Shown: positions 35,581-43,485 of the stretch, in pieces
Position numbering within the stretch: the stretch's first letter is position 1
How the letters are laid out: each line of letters begins with the position of its first letter
Assembly: GCF_019635935.1 (NCBI RefSeq)
Contig: NZ_JAHBYN010000001.1
Coordinates: forward strand, 682,001-746,000
Length of the DNA: 64,000 bases
DNA from: Parvibaculum sp.
Lineage (GTDB): Bacteria; Pseudomonadota; Alphaproteobacteria; Parvibaculales; Parvibaculaceae
Direction of reading: 5' to 3'
The notes under the pieces: model-generated
What the model was told of the DNA's origin: nothing
What the model saw: only the letters and a program-made list of their open reading frames with translations
The model's database searches: none
Position numbers and translations under genes: made by a program

Positions 35581-36447
35581 ATGGAAGCCCAAAACACCCA
35601 TTTCGGTTTTTCCGATGATGAACTGAAGGCTCTGCCTACAGTCTATCGCGCAGATCTCTTCTCCGGAAAAACGGTAGTGGTTTCCGGTGGCGGAAGCGGC
35701 TTCGGCAAGGCCATAGCCTGCCTCTTTGCACGGCTGGGCGCGAACGTCGCTATATGCGGACGCAACGAAGAAAGGCTTGCCGCGACGGTTGCGCTTCTGG
35801 AAAGAATGGGTGCTCGCGTTTTCAGCGCCTCGCTGACCATACGGGATCCTGATCAGGTCAACCATTTCATCGACGATGTCTGGAACAAGTTCGGCGCGCT
35901 TGACGTTCTCGTAAACAATGCCGGCGGCCAGTTTCCGCAAATGGCCCTCGACTTCAAGGTCAAGGGCTGGAATGCCGTCATCGACACGAACCTCAACGGC
36001 TCCTGGTACATGATGCAAAGCGCCGCGCGGCATTGGGTTACAAGAGAGAGCCCCGGCTCGATCGTGAATATCGTCGCCGACATATGGCGCGGAATGCCCG
36101 GCATCGCACACACCTGCGCAGCGCGCGCTGGCGTTATCTATCTCTCCAAATCTGTTGCGGTCGAATGGGCGCCACATCGCATCCGTGTCAACTGCGTCGC
36201 GCCGGGCGTCTGTGAGACGAGCGGCTTCAAACAATATCCTCCCGAAGGCCTGAAGACATATCCGGAATCGAACCCCATGCTGCGCGTTGGGGACGCTCAT
36301 GATATCGCAGAGGCGGTCGCTTACCTCGCAGCGCCCAGCGGTAAATTCATCACCGGCGAGGTACTTACAGTCGATGGCGGCGAACAGCTTTGGGGCGATC
36401 CGTGGCCTCCCGGGCGGCCAGATTATTTCCGGCCGAAAAGCACTTAA
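35581..36447 (+). CDS. Short-chain dehydrogenase/reductase, DECR/PECR-like
   Basis: A 288-residue SDR with cofactor motif VVSGGGSGFGKA and NNAGG. The usual catalytic Tyr-x3-Lys is not present: the region reads THCAARAG-like (HTCAARAGVIYLSKS), as in 2,4-dienoyl-CoA or trans-2-enoyl-CoA reductases of the DECR/PECR group. An enoyl-CoA reductase role is therefore more likely than alcohol oxidation. It starts 25 bp after the TetR gene and is probably co-transcribed with it. The ATG at 35581 is preferred because the upstream extension overlaps the regulator. It precedes a broken CoA-ligase gene. Confidence 0.8.
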   Translation: MEAQNTHFGFSDDELKALPTVYRADLFSGKTVVVSGGGSGFGKAIACLFARLGANVAICGRNEERLAATVALLERMGARVFSASLTIRDPDQVNHFIDDVWNKFGALDVLVNNAGGQFPQMALDFKVKGWNAVIDTNLNGSWYMMQSAARHWVTRESPGSIVNIVADIWRGMPGIAHTCAARAGVIYLSKSVAVEWAPHRIRVNCVAPGVCETSGFKQYPPEGLKTYPESNPMLRVGDAHDIAEAVAYLAAPSGKFITGEVLTVDGGEQLWGDPWPPGRPDYFRPKST

Positions 36448-36485
36448 AGATTCCTAACGGGCTTGCCCAAGGGGGACAGACGGCG

Positions 36486-36806
36486 ATGTTCAATCCAATT
36501 CTGCCCAAGGAGCAGGTGAAGGCGATGAATATCGGCGGATTCTGGCCAGCCAAACTCGCCGATTATCTGTATCGCTGAAGTGCCGGACAAGACAGCGGTC
36601 GCCGAATTTAATTCAACGACAGCCAAGGAATCCCGCCTCAACTATCGCGACCTCGGAAAGACCCTTGATCGCGTCGCCATCGGCCTCGCAGAGCTCACCG
36701 TGGAAATCTGCCGAAACGGGCGGAAACGTCGGCGAACGCCATGGTGCCGAGCGGCAAGGTCCAGAAGTTCAAACTGCGCGAGATCGCCGTCGCCCTGCCG
36801 GCCTGA
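36486..36806 (+). pseudogene. Remnant of a cyclohexanecarboxylate-CoA ligase-like gene
   Basis: Three frames recover only the two ends of an AMP-forming CoA ligase. The start reads MFNPILPKEQVKAMNIGGFW and AKLADYLYR, then, after a frameshift, PDKTAVAEFNSTTAKESRL and DLGKTLDRVAIGLAEL. The end reads MVPSGKVQKFKLREIAVALPA, the A10 lysine motif of the family. Around 400 central residues are missing. The N-terminal pattern is what I recall for AliA-type enzymes that activate cyclohexanecarboxylate. The remnant lies beside badH, badI and aliB-like genes, so the pathway's own ligase has been deleted. Confidence 0.75.
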
Positions 36807-36924
36807 CATTCCACAGGCAGCCGATGGCGGAAGGCCGACAACAGGCGGGTGACGGACTGTTCGGAAAGTACCTGCCGGCCCCTGCATCGCCACCCTAAAA
36901 GGCAAATTGTAAAGCCTCGCGAAT

Positions 36925-36938
36925 ATAATTATAATGAA
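36925..36938. promoter_or_regulatory. Operator-like motif upstream of CYP153 gene 2
   Basis: ATAATTATAATGAA matches TTCATTATAATGAA at 12 of 14 positions, 73 bp before the P450 start. The same distance is seen for CYP153 gene 1, which supports a shared regulator. Confidence 0.45.
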
Positions 36939-37010
36939 TTTTGAGGGGCGGCCACCCAACTCTCCGTGCACGCCTTCGCGGGCTTCTGGAAACGCAATGG
37001 AAACACCATC

Positions 37011-38276
37011 ATGACTGAATCCTTAGTCGCTGCCAGAGACGGATCGATCGCGGATGCCTATGCCATCCCGCTTGATGAGATCGACGTCAGCAATCCGGAA
37101 CTGTTCAGAACGAATACGATCTGGCCGTATTTTGAGCGGCTGCGCCGCGAGGATCCGGTCCATTACTGCAAGACGAGCGAATACGGCTCGTTCTGGTCAG
37201 TCACGAAATACAAAGACATCATGCATGTCGACACCAACCACGGCATCTATTCATCCGAAGCAACATTGGGCGGTGTTGCCTTGCGAGACCAGGAAGAAGG
37301 GTTTTTCCTGCCCATGTTCATCATGATGGACCCGCCGAAACACGACGCGCAGCGCAAGGTCGTAAGCCCCATTGTCGCACCCGGCAATCTGGCGAAACTT
37401 GAAAGCACGATCCGCGAGCGCGCCGGCACGATTCTCGATTCGCTGCCGATCAATGAAACGTTTAACTGGGTGGACCGCGTGTCGATCGAGCTGACGACGC
37501 AGATGCTCGCTACTCTTTTCGATTTCCCTTGGGAAGAGCGCTCGAAACTCACCCGCTGGTCGGATGTAGCCACCGCCGGCACAGCCTTCGGTGACGAGGA
37601 GGCCGAGAGGGCCCGCAGGAATGAATTGCGCGATTGCGCCGCCTACTTCACCGAGTTGTGGAATCAGCGCGTCAACGCGACCGAGCCAGGCAACGATCTC
37701 ATCACCATGCTGGCCCAGGGCGAAGCGACGAAAAACATGGGACCGATGGAGTATCTGGGGAATATTCTTCTCCTGATCGTCGGCGGCAACGATACGACCC
37801 GCAACTCGATCACCGGCGGCTTGCTGGCACTGAACCGGAACCCGGATCAATACAAGAAGCTGCGGGACAACCCGGCGCTCGTCGAATCCATGGTTCCCGA
37901 AATCATCCGTTGGCAGACACCCTTGTCACATATGCGTCGTACCGCGCTTCAGGATACAGAGCTTGGCGGCAAGCAGATCAAGAAGGGCGACAAGGTCGTC
38001 ATGTGGTACGTCTCTGGCAACCGGGACGAAGAGGCAATCGAAAACGCCAACAGTTTCATCATCGACCGCAAGCGTCCCCGCCAGCACCTGTCCTTCGGCT
38101 TCGGTATCCATCGCTGCGTCGGTAACCGGCTGGCAGAAATGCAACTCCGCGTCGTCTGGGAAGAAATCCTGAAACGCTGGCCCGACAAGCCGATCGAAGT
38201 GATCGGCGAACCCGAGAGGGTTTTTTCAAATCTGATCAATGGCTACTCGAGCATGCCGGTCAGAATTCCAGGCTGA
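37011..38276 (+). CDS. Cytochrome P450, CYP153 family (second copy)
   Basis: A 421-residue CYP153. Markers are LLIVGGNDTTRNSITGG in the I helix, EIIRWQTPLSHMRR for the ExxR helix and [18 protein letters not shown] with heme ligand Cys369. DPVHYCKTSEYGSFWSVTKYKDIM and FIMMDPPKHDAQRK are family-specific. It is clearly related to but distinct from the copy at 22,071, so the two may split substrates or positions on one substrate. It must share a ferredoxin, since none lies next to it. A MaoC-type dehydratase follows 88 bp downstream. Confidence 0.93.
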   Translation: MTESLVAARDGSIADAYAIPLDEIDVSNPELFRTNTIWPYFERLRREDPVHYCKTSEYGSFWSVTKYKDIMHVDTNHGIYSSEATLGGVALRDQEEGFFLPMFIMMDPPKHDAQRKVVSPIVAPGNLAKLESTIRERAGTILDSLPINETFNWVDRVSIELTTQMLATLFDFPWEERSKLTRWSDVATAGTAFGDEEAERARRNELRDCAAYFTELWNQRVNATEPGNDLITMLAQGEATKNMGPMEYLGNILLLIVGGNDTTRNSITGGLLALNRNPDQYKKLRDNPALVESMVPEIIRWQTPLSHMRRTALQDTELGGKQIKKGDKVVMWYVSGNRDEEAIENANSFIIDRKRPRQHLSFGFGIHRCVGNRLAEMQLRVVWEEILKRWPDKPIEVIGEPERVFSNLINGYSSMPVRIPG

Positions 38277-38364
38277 AGCAAAACATCGGAACGCATTTTC
38301 CGGCATCGGTCACGGGATTTCGCGGGTGGGACCGTGTCGCCGCCGCTACCTGCAAGGAGAGGGC

Positions 38365-38832
38365 ATGCGAAAGATAGGCCTCGGCATGTGCTGGAACGAC
38401 CTCACGGTCGGCGAGGAATTCCGCACCATCGGCCGGACGATCACCGAAACCGACCTGGTCAATTTCATCAACACGACGGGCATGGTGGAAGTGCTCTTCA
38501 CCGATGTCGAATATCTCAAGGCCCACGGCCCCATGAACGGTCGCGTGGTGCCCGGCGCGCTGGTCTATTGCATGGCCGAAGGTTTACTCGTCCAGTCGAT
38601 GATGCAGGAGACGGGCCTCGCCTTTCTGCACATGGAATTCAACGTCAAGGGACCTACCTTTGTCGGCGACACAATTCATGTAGAATGCGAAGTGCTTCAA
38701 GCGCGGGCGACATCCAAGGGGCGCGGTCTGGTGCGCACCCGCAACCGGATCGTGACCCAACGGAACGAAACGGTGATCGAATATACGCCCTTGCGAATGA
38801 TGGCTGGCCGGTCCGACGCCTCCCGAACATAA
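38365..38832 (+). CDS. MaoC-like hotdog dehydratase
   Basis: A 155-residue single-hotdog protein with DLTVGEEFRTIGRTITETDLVNF, the usual MaoC entry, then GRVVPGALVYCMAEGLL and a C-terminal strand set. The canonical D-x4-H of (R)-hydratases is not clear: a VNFINTTGMVEVLFTD segment replaces it. It may therefore be a thioesterase-like or non-canonical hydratase. The ATG at 38365 follows AAGGAGAGGG. It is probably co-transcribed with the P450. Confidence 0.7.
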   Translation: MRKIGLGMCWNDLTVGEEFRTIGRTITETDLVNFINTTGMVEVLFTDVEYLKAHGPMNGRVVPGALVYCMAEGLLVQSMMQETGLAFLHMEFNVKGPTFVGDTIHVECEVLQARATSKGRGLVRTRNRIVTQRNETVIEYTPLRMMAGRSDASRT

Positions 38833-38937
38833 AATCCGGCGTCCGGCCCGTCAGCGTTCTTCGGGAAATCCCCTCCCCGTTTCAGCGACGCCCCCCTCGA
38901 CCTTCAGTGAATTCAGTCTCCATCGCTTCGCTATGCA

Positions 38938-39690
38938 TCACATGGTCGTGTAGCCGCCGTCGACGACAACCTCGGAGCCGGTCATGTAGGACGACTCGTC
39001 GGATGCCAAAAACAGGACCGCATAGGAAACCTCGACGGGTTCGGCGGGACGACCAATAAGCGTGGCGCTCAGGACCTGTTTGGCGACATCCGCATCGCCG
39101 AGAAGATCCTTTGTCATATTCGTGCGAATGATTCCTGGGTGCACGGAATTCACGCGAATCTTGAAAGGCGCATAATCCACGGCCGTCGATTTCGTCAGCA
39201 AGCGGACGGCGCCCTTCGATGCCTGATACGCCGCCGTGGCGGGCGCACCGATCAGTCCGTAGATCGAGGAAATATTGACGATCGAGCCGCCACCGGCCGC
39301 CTTCATCGCGGGCAATATGTATTTTGTGCCATAGAATACGCTTTTAACATTGACGTCGAGAACACGTGCGAAGTCTTCATTCGAGGTATCCTGCACAGCA
39401 GAAAAAACGAGGATGCCGGCATTGTTCACGAGGATGTCGACGCGTCCGAAAGTGGACATAGCCTGCTGTGAAATCCGCTCCCAATCCGACACGCTCGACA
39501 CATCGTGCCTGAAGAATCGTGCCTGCCCACCGTGATCGTTGATCTCCTCGACCACGGCGTTGCCGCCCTTCTCGTCCATGTCGGTCACGATCAGCGTTGC
39601 GCCTTCGCGCGCAAGCAGCAAGGCGTGGGAACGCCCCATGCCATTGGCGCCGCCCGTCACAAAGGCGATTTTCCCGTCTACCCGTCCCAT
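38938..39690 (-). CDS. Short-chain dehydrogenase, cyclopentanol dehydrogenase-like
   Basis: A 250-residue classical SDR: VTGGANGMGRS for NAD, NNAGILVF, catalytic Ser in NISSIYGLIGAPATAAYQASKG with Tyr-x3-Lys. Segments QDTSNEDFARVLDVNVKSVFYG and RVNSVHPGIIRTNMT closely resemble CpnA-type cyclopentanol dehydrogenase as I recall it. It could oxidise the P450-made cyclic alcohol to the ketone used by the Baeyer-Villiger enzyme. The ATG at 39690 has GGGAGG five bases upstream. It is the end of a leftward run beginning with the acyl-CoA synthetase at 41,360. Confidence 0.85.
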   Translation of the reverse strand: MGRVDGKIAFVTGGANGMGRSHALLLAREGATLIVTDMDEKGGNAVVEEINDHGGQARFFRHDVSSVSDWERISQQAMSTFGRVDILVNNAGILVFSAVQDTSNEDFARVLDVNVKSVFYGTKYILPAMKAAGGGSIVNISSIYGLIGAPATAAYQASKGAVRLLTKSTAVDYAPFKIRVNSVHPGIIRTNMTKDLLGDADVAKQVLSATLIGRPAEPVEVSYAVLFLASDESSYMTGSEVVVDGGYTTM

Positions 39691-39749
39691 GTAGTCCTCC
39701 CGTTGCGGATGCCGCGCGCCGTCTCCGGCGCCGTCACTCAAATCGTCGT

Positions 39750-41360
39750 CTAGGCAACCCCAAGCTCGCGTTTCGCGAAATCGGTAACGCCCTTGTAGTC
39801 GGCCTTGCCGTTCGGCGCGCGAAGAGGTGCGACGCCCACCAGAATGCGCTTGGGCGTTTTGTAGCCGGCGAGGTGCGAGCGGACGTGCTTGCGCAAGTCC
39901 TCTTCGTCAAACTTCGCGCCCTTCGCCAGCATAACGATGCCTGTGACGGCCTGACCCCATTTCTGATCGGGCACGCCGACGACAAGCGCATCCTCGACGG
40001 CGGGATGCGTCTTCAGAACTTCCTCGATCTCCTCCGGGTAGACCTTCTCGCCCGCCGTGTTGATGCAGACGCTGCCGCGTCCCAGCAATGTCAGGCTCCC
40101 GTCCTTTTCCACAACACACCAATCGCCGGGAATGGAATAGCGGGCCCCGGCGATGGTCTTGAAGGTCTTGGCGGTCTTTTCCGGATCCTTGTAATAGCCA
40201 ACGGGAATCGGGCCCCCCATGGCGATGATGCCCGGCTTGCCGCTGCCGGGTTCGACCGGCTGATCGTTTTCATCGAACACGCGGCACCGGCCGCCGATCT
40301 GGAACTTGGCGGTCTTGACCTCGCCCGCGCTGGTCATGATCGAACTGCCGAAACCGAGCCCCTCCGAGGCGCCGAAGGAATCCATCAGAATGACATTCGG
40401 CAAATGTCTGAGCAGACCGCGCTTCACTTCCGTGCTCCACATAACGCCGGAAGAAACGATCGCGACGACGCTGGCCAGGTTGTATTTGCCGGGCGCCTCG
40501 TCGAGCGCCGCCAGCATCGGCCGGGCGAAAGCGTCACCGACGATCGCCAGAGAATTGACGCCACGGCGCGAAACCGCGGACCAGAGTTCATGCGCGTCGA
40601 GAGTGGGGCTCTCCAGCGTGACGATGCAGCCGCCGCTCATCATATTACCGATAGCCGTAATGAAGCCGGTGCCGTGCATCAGCGGGCAGGCCGGCATCGA
40701 CTTGGGGCCAGGACCGGAAGTCTTGATAAATTCGACCAGTTCGGGGAGCGTCTCCGGGATCGGACCCAATGCGCGAAGCGTGGTGAGCTGAGCCTCCCGC
40801 ATGTCGTCGTGACGCCACATCACGCCTTTGGGCATGCCCGTCGTGCCGCCCGTATAGATGAACAGCAGATCGTCCGGCGAACGCTCGATGTCAAGCGGCG
40901 CGCCATCTCCGCCGGTGACGACCTTTTCGTAATTTTCCGCGAAGGGGGCAGCGGATCCGTCTTCGTTCACCTCGATGAAAGTGGCGACTTTCGTCAGCCG
41001 GTCCTTCAGTTCGACGATGATGTCCCGGAACTCGGAACCGTACACGACCGTTTGCGCGTCGGAGTCATTGAAGATGTAAAAAACTTCGTCCGCCTTGTAG
41101 CGGTAGTTGATGTTGACATGGACAAGACGGCTCTTGAAGCAGGCCGCCATGGTCTCGACATATTCGGGCCGGTTTCGCATGTAGAACGCGACCTTGTCGC
41201 CGGGCCTGGCACCGCGCGCGATCAGCGCGCGCCCGAGATTGTTGGATCTCCGAGTCGTTTCTCCCCATGTAATCACCCGATCGCCATGAATAAGGGCGGG
41301 CGCATCCGGCGGCAAAACCGGCGAGATACTGTCAAGAATATCACCGAAATTCCACGTCAT
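39750..41360 (-). CDS. Acyl-CoA synthetase (AMP-forming), FadD3-like
   Basis: A 536-residue adenylate-forming ligase. The P-loop is IYTGGTTGMPKGVMWRHDDM, ATP-binding DSFGASEG follows, and DWCVVEKDGSLTLLGRG plus the A10 lysine in PNGKADYKGV close the C-terminal domain. It activates a carboxylate to its CoA ester; the group includes enzymes for cyclic and steroid-derived acids. Because the AliA-like ligase nearby is destroyed, this gene may supply the activating step, though its true substrate is unknown. The ATG at 41360 has GGGAGG five bases away. It reads in the same direction as the SDR, with 59 bp between. Confidence 0.88.
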   Translation of the reverse strand: MTWNFGDILDSISPVLPPDAPALIHGDRVITWGETTRRSNNLGRALIARGARPGDKVAFYMRNRPEYVETMAACFKSRLVHVNINYRYKADEVFYIFNDSDAQTVVYGSEFRDIIVELKDRLTKVATFIEVNEDGSAAPFAENYEKVVTGGDGAPLDIERSPDDLLFIYTGGTTGMPKGVMWRHDDMREAQLTTLRALGPIPETLPELVEFIKTSGPGPKSMPACPLMHGTGFITAIGNMMSGGCIVTLESPTLDAHELWSAVSRRGVNSLAIVGDAFARPMLAALDEAPGKYNLASVVAIVSSGVMWSTEVKRGLLRHLPNVILMDSFGASEGLGFGSSIMTSAGEVKTAKFQIGGRCRVFDENDQPVEPGSGKPGIIAMGGPIPVGYYKDPEKTAKTFKTIAGARYSIPGDWCVVEKDGSLTLLGRGSVCINTAGEKVYPEEIEEVLKTHPAVEDALVVGVPDQKWGQAVTGIVMLAKGAKFDEEDLRKHVRSHLAGYKTPKRILVGVAPLRAPNGKADYKGVTDFAKRELGVA

Positions 41361-41512
41361 ATAATCCTCCCTGAAAAATCCACTCCTCGCGGGTCGGCCT
41401 TCTTGCGATTGAGCCGTTCCGTTCTTCGCCATCCTTGTCTCAGCCGGCCCGTTGCCGAACGTTCCGGCGAGGGATCAAGCCCGCCGGAATGACGGTCAAC
41501 AAAAACGCCGCA

Positions 41513-41905
41513 TCATGCGGACGTGAACACCGGCAGCGCATATCCGTCACCGGCCTCGGAGAATTTGACCCTGACTTTCTGTCCGATCCGAATCCTGTCG
41601 ATTTCGCAGTCGACGATATTCGTGAGCATCGTGACCCCTTCGTCGAGCGTAACATAGGCGATGACATAAGGCGGCTTGGCTTGCCGCGTGACCGAATAGC
41701 TGTAGATCGCGCCATTGCCCGAAGCCTCCACAAACGCCGTGTCTTCCGAGAAGCAATGCGGACAAATAGTCCGCGGATAGTGGTGCGCCTTGCCGCAGGC
41801 GTTGCAGGTCCGGATCAGGAGTTGCCCCTTGGCGGCGCCTTCCCAGTAAGGCTTGCCCTCGGAATTGACGACAAGGTTGATCTTGCTTTTCTGGTCGGCG
41901 CTCAT
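41513..41905 (-). CDS. DUF35 zinc-ribbon/OB-fold protein (thiolase partner 1)
   Basis: A 130-residue DUF35 protein: a Zn ribbon (CNACGKAHHYPRTICPHC) with two C-x2-C knuckles and an OB-fold ending in KFSEAGDGYALPVF. Such proteins form complexes with thiolase-like or hydratase-like partners and supply a CoA-binding platform. It overlaps the start of the following thiolase-like gene's stop by 4 bp (ATGA-type), so the two are translationally coupled and probably make one complex. An equivalent pair occurs at 48,426-50,014. Confidence 0.85.
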   Translation of the reverse strand: MSADQKSKINLVVNSEGKPYWEGAAKGQLLIRTCNACGKAHHYPRTICPHCFSEDTAFVEASGNGAIYSYSVTRQAKPPYVIAYVTLDEGVTMLTNIVDCEIDRIRIGQKVRVKFSEAGDGYALPVFTSA

Positions 41906-43077
41906 GCGTCTTCACTCCCGAGAATGACGGTTGCGCTGCCCATACGCGATCCCAGAAGCCCGCCGGTTCCATGCGCCAGTGCAATATCGCAATTGCGCAC
42001 CTGAACCTTCGGATGAGCCTCACCGCGAACCTGGCGGACTGCTTCAAGAACCTTGGTCATGCCGCCGCGATTGCCGGGGTGATTGTTGCACAATCCCCCG
42101 CCATCCGTGTTGAAGGGCAACTTGCCGACGCCGGAAATCAAGTTGCCGTCCGAGACGAACTTCCCGCCCTCACCTTTTTTGCAAAAACCCAGATCTTCGA
42201 GCGTTTCCAGCACTGTAATGGTGAAGGAATCGTAGATTGAGGCGTATTTAATGTCGGTGGGCGTGACGCCGGCTTCAGCGAAAGCTTTGGGCCCGCTCCA
42301 ACACGCGCCGGAATAGGTCAGATCGACCTGGCCCGCCGCGAGATGCTTGGGCGCCTCGCCGGCGCCGAGAACCTTGACGCGGGTGCGCTTCAGCGACTTC
42401 GCCACTTCCGGGCTCACCATCACAATGCCGCCGCCACCGTCGGTGATGACGCAACAGTCGAGCCTGTGCAACGGATCGGCAATCATCGGTGAATTGACAA
42501 CATCCTCCACGGTCACAACGTCGCGGAGCCTGGCTTGTTCATTGTGCTGGGCGTGGTGGGATGCGGCGACCTTGATCCATGCGAGCTGCTCGCTGGTGGT
42601 GCCGTATTCGTACATATGCCGCATTGCACACATGGCGTACATATTTGTGACGTTGGGGCCATAAGGCATTTCGAACGGAAAGTCCGGCGCTTGCTGGTTG
42701 TAGTAACGGACGGGCTTGCCTTCTTTCGCATCGGCAACCGGCCGGCCGGCCAGCGTGATCAGCGCCACATTGCAATGCCCCGCGGCGATGGCCTGCGCGG
42801 CGTGATTGACATGGACGATGTAGGAAGACCCGCCGGTCTCCGTGCTGTCCATATGACGCACATTATTGAGACCCATATATTCGATCATGTTGATCGGGCC
42901 CAACCCGGGCGCGTCGCCAGCGCAGAAATATGCGTCAACGTCGTCCTTTGAAAGACCTGCGTCCGCCAGCGCGCCCTTCGCGATCTCGGCGTGAAGTTGC
43001 GGCAGCGTCTTGTCCAGCGCCGCGCGGCACGGATGCTCGTAGATGCCGACTATGTAGGATTTTCCGTTGATACCCAT
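41902..43077 (-). CDS. Thiolase-like protein (SCP2/Ltp2 type) lacking the nucleophilic Cys
   Basis: A 391-residue thiolase-fold protein. It has the family elements EYMGLNNVRHMDSTETGGSS, PFNTDGGGLCNNHPGNRGG and ALAHGTGGLLGSRMG. Where thiolases have the acyl-carrying Cys, it has Ser (STETGGSS, about residues 78-85), as in the Ltp2-like aldolases that work with DUF35 partners. A retro-aldol side-chain cleavage on a branched or tertiary 3-hydroxyacyl-CoA is thus more likely than Claisen thiolysis. That is inference. It is coupled to the DUF35 gene at its 3' end. Confidence 0.8.
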   Translation of the reverse strand: MGINGKSYIVGIYEHPCRAALDKTLPQLHAEIAKGALADAGLSKDDVDAYFCAGDAPGLGPINMIEYMGLNNVRHMDSTETGGSSYIVHVNHAAQAIAAGHCNVALITLAGRPVADAKEGKPVRYYNQQAPDFPFEMPYGPNVTNMYAMCAMRHMYEYGTTSEQLAWIKVAASHHAQHNEQARLRDVVTVEDVVNSPMIADPLHRLDCCVITDGGGGIVMVSPEVAKSLKRTRVKVLGAGEAPKHLAAGQVDLTYSGACWSGPKAFAEAGVTPTDIKYASIYDSFTITVLETLEDLGFCKKGEGGKFVSDGNLISGVGKLPFNTDGGGLCNNHPGNRGGMTKVLEAVRQVRGEAHPKVQVRNCDIALAHGTGGLLGSRMGSATVILGSEDA

Positions 43078-43254
43078 CCCTATTCCCTTATCATGATTTC
43101 CTTATTGCTTAGCGCATTCATGGGGGAAACGTCCAGCCCGTCCACGAAAGGCGGAAGCGGCGGCTACGGCCGATCGGAAGAACAGGTCGAGCGAGCGAGG
43201 GAGAAACGGATTGGGGACGGTGAGGATTGAAAACGCGGGCGGCGTCAGGACGGC

Positions 43255-43407
43255 CGCTTCGTCGGCCAGCAGGCCGTGCAGCTTCATGGCGGCATGGGCA
43301 TGACCGACGAACTCAATGTCGGCCACTACTTCAAGCGCCTGACGATGATCGACACCCAGTTCGGCAATGTCGACCACCAGCTCAGGCGCTACTCGCAGGC
43401 CGCCTGA
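43255..43407 (+). pseudogene. C-terminal remnant of a PimD-like acyl-CoA dehydrogenase
   Basis: About 50 residues ending at TGA 43,405-43,407 give the exact tail of a pimeloyl-CoA dehydrogenase small-subunit-like enzyme: FVGQQAVQLHGGMGMTDE, then LNVGHYFKRLTMIDTQFGN and VDHQLRRYSQAA. Nothing upstream belongs to it. It faces the neighbouring dehydrogenases, so it is left from an inverted or replaced copy. Confidence 0.75.
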
Positions 43408-43431
43408 GCCCGAAGGATTGGGTGGACTGAC

Positions 43432-43466
43432 ATAAAAAAGGGCCGCATCCCGGATGTGCGGCCCTT
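43432..43466 (-). terminator. Rho-independent terminator for the leftward dehydrogenase operon
   Basis: Read on the minus strand, AAGGGCCGCA (43,466-43,457) pairs perfectly with TGCGGCCCTT (43,447-43,438), followed by a run of six T. It lies 20 bp after the stop of the dehydrogenase at 43,486, and the P450/dehydrogenase transcripts from the right should end here. Confidence 0.9.
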
Positions 43467-43485
43467 CGCATGTCCGGATGGTCCG

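Noticed and set aside
39597..41492. 631-residue frame opposite the acyl-CoA synthetase
   Set aside because: Antisense shadow; no domain seen, while the other strand encodes a complete ligase.
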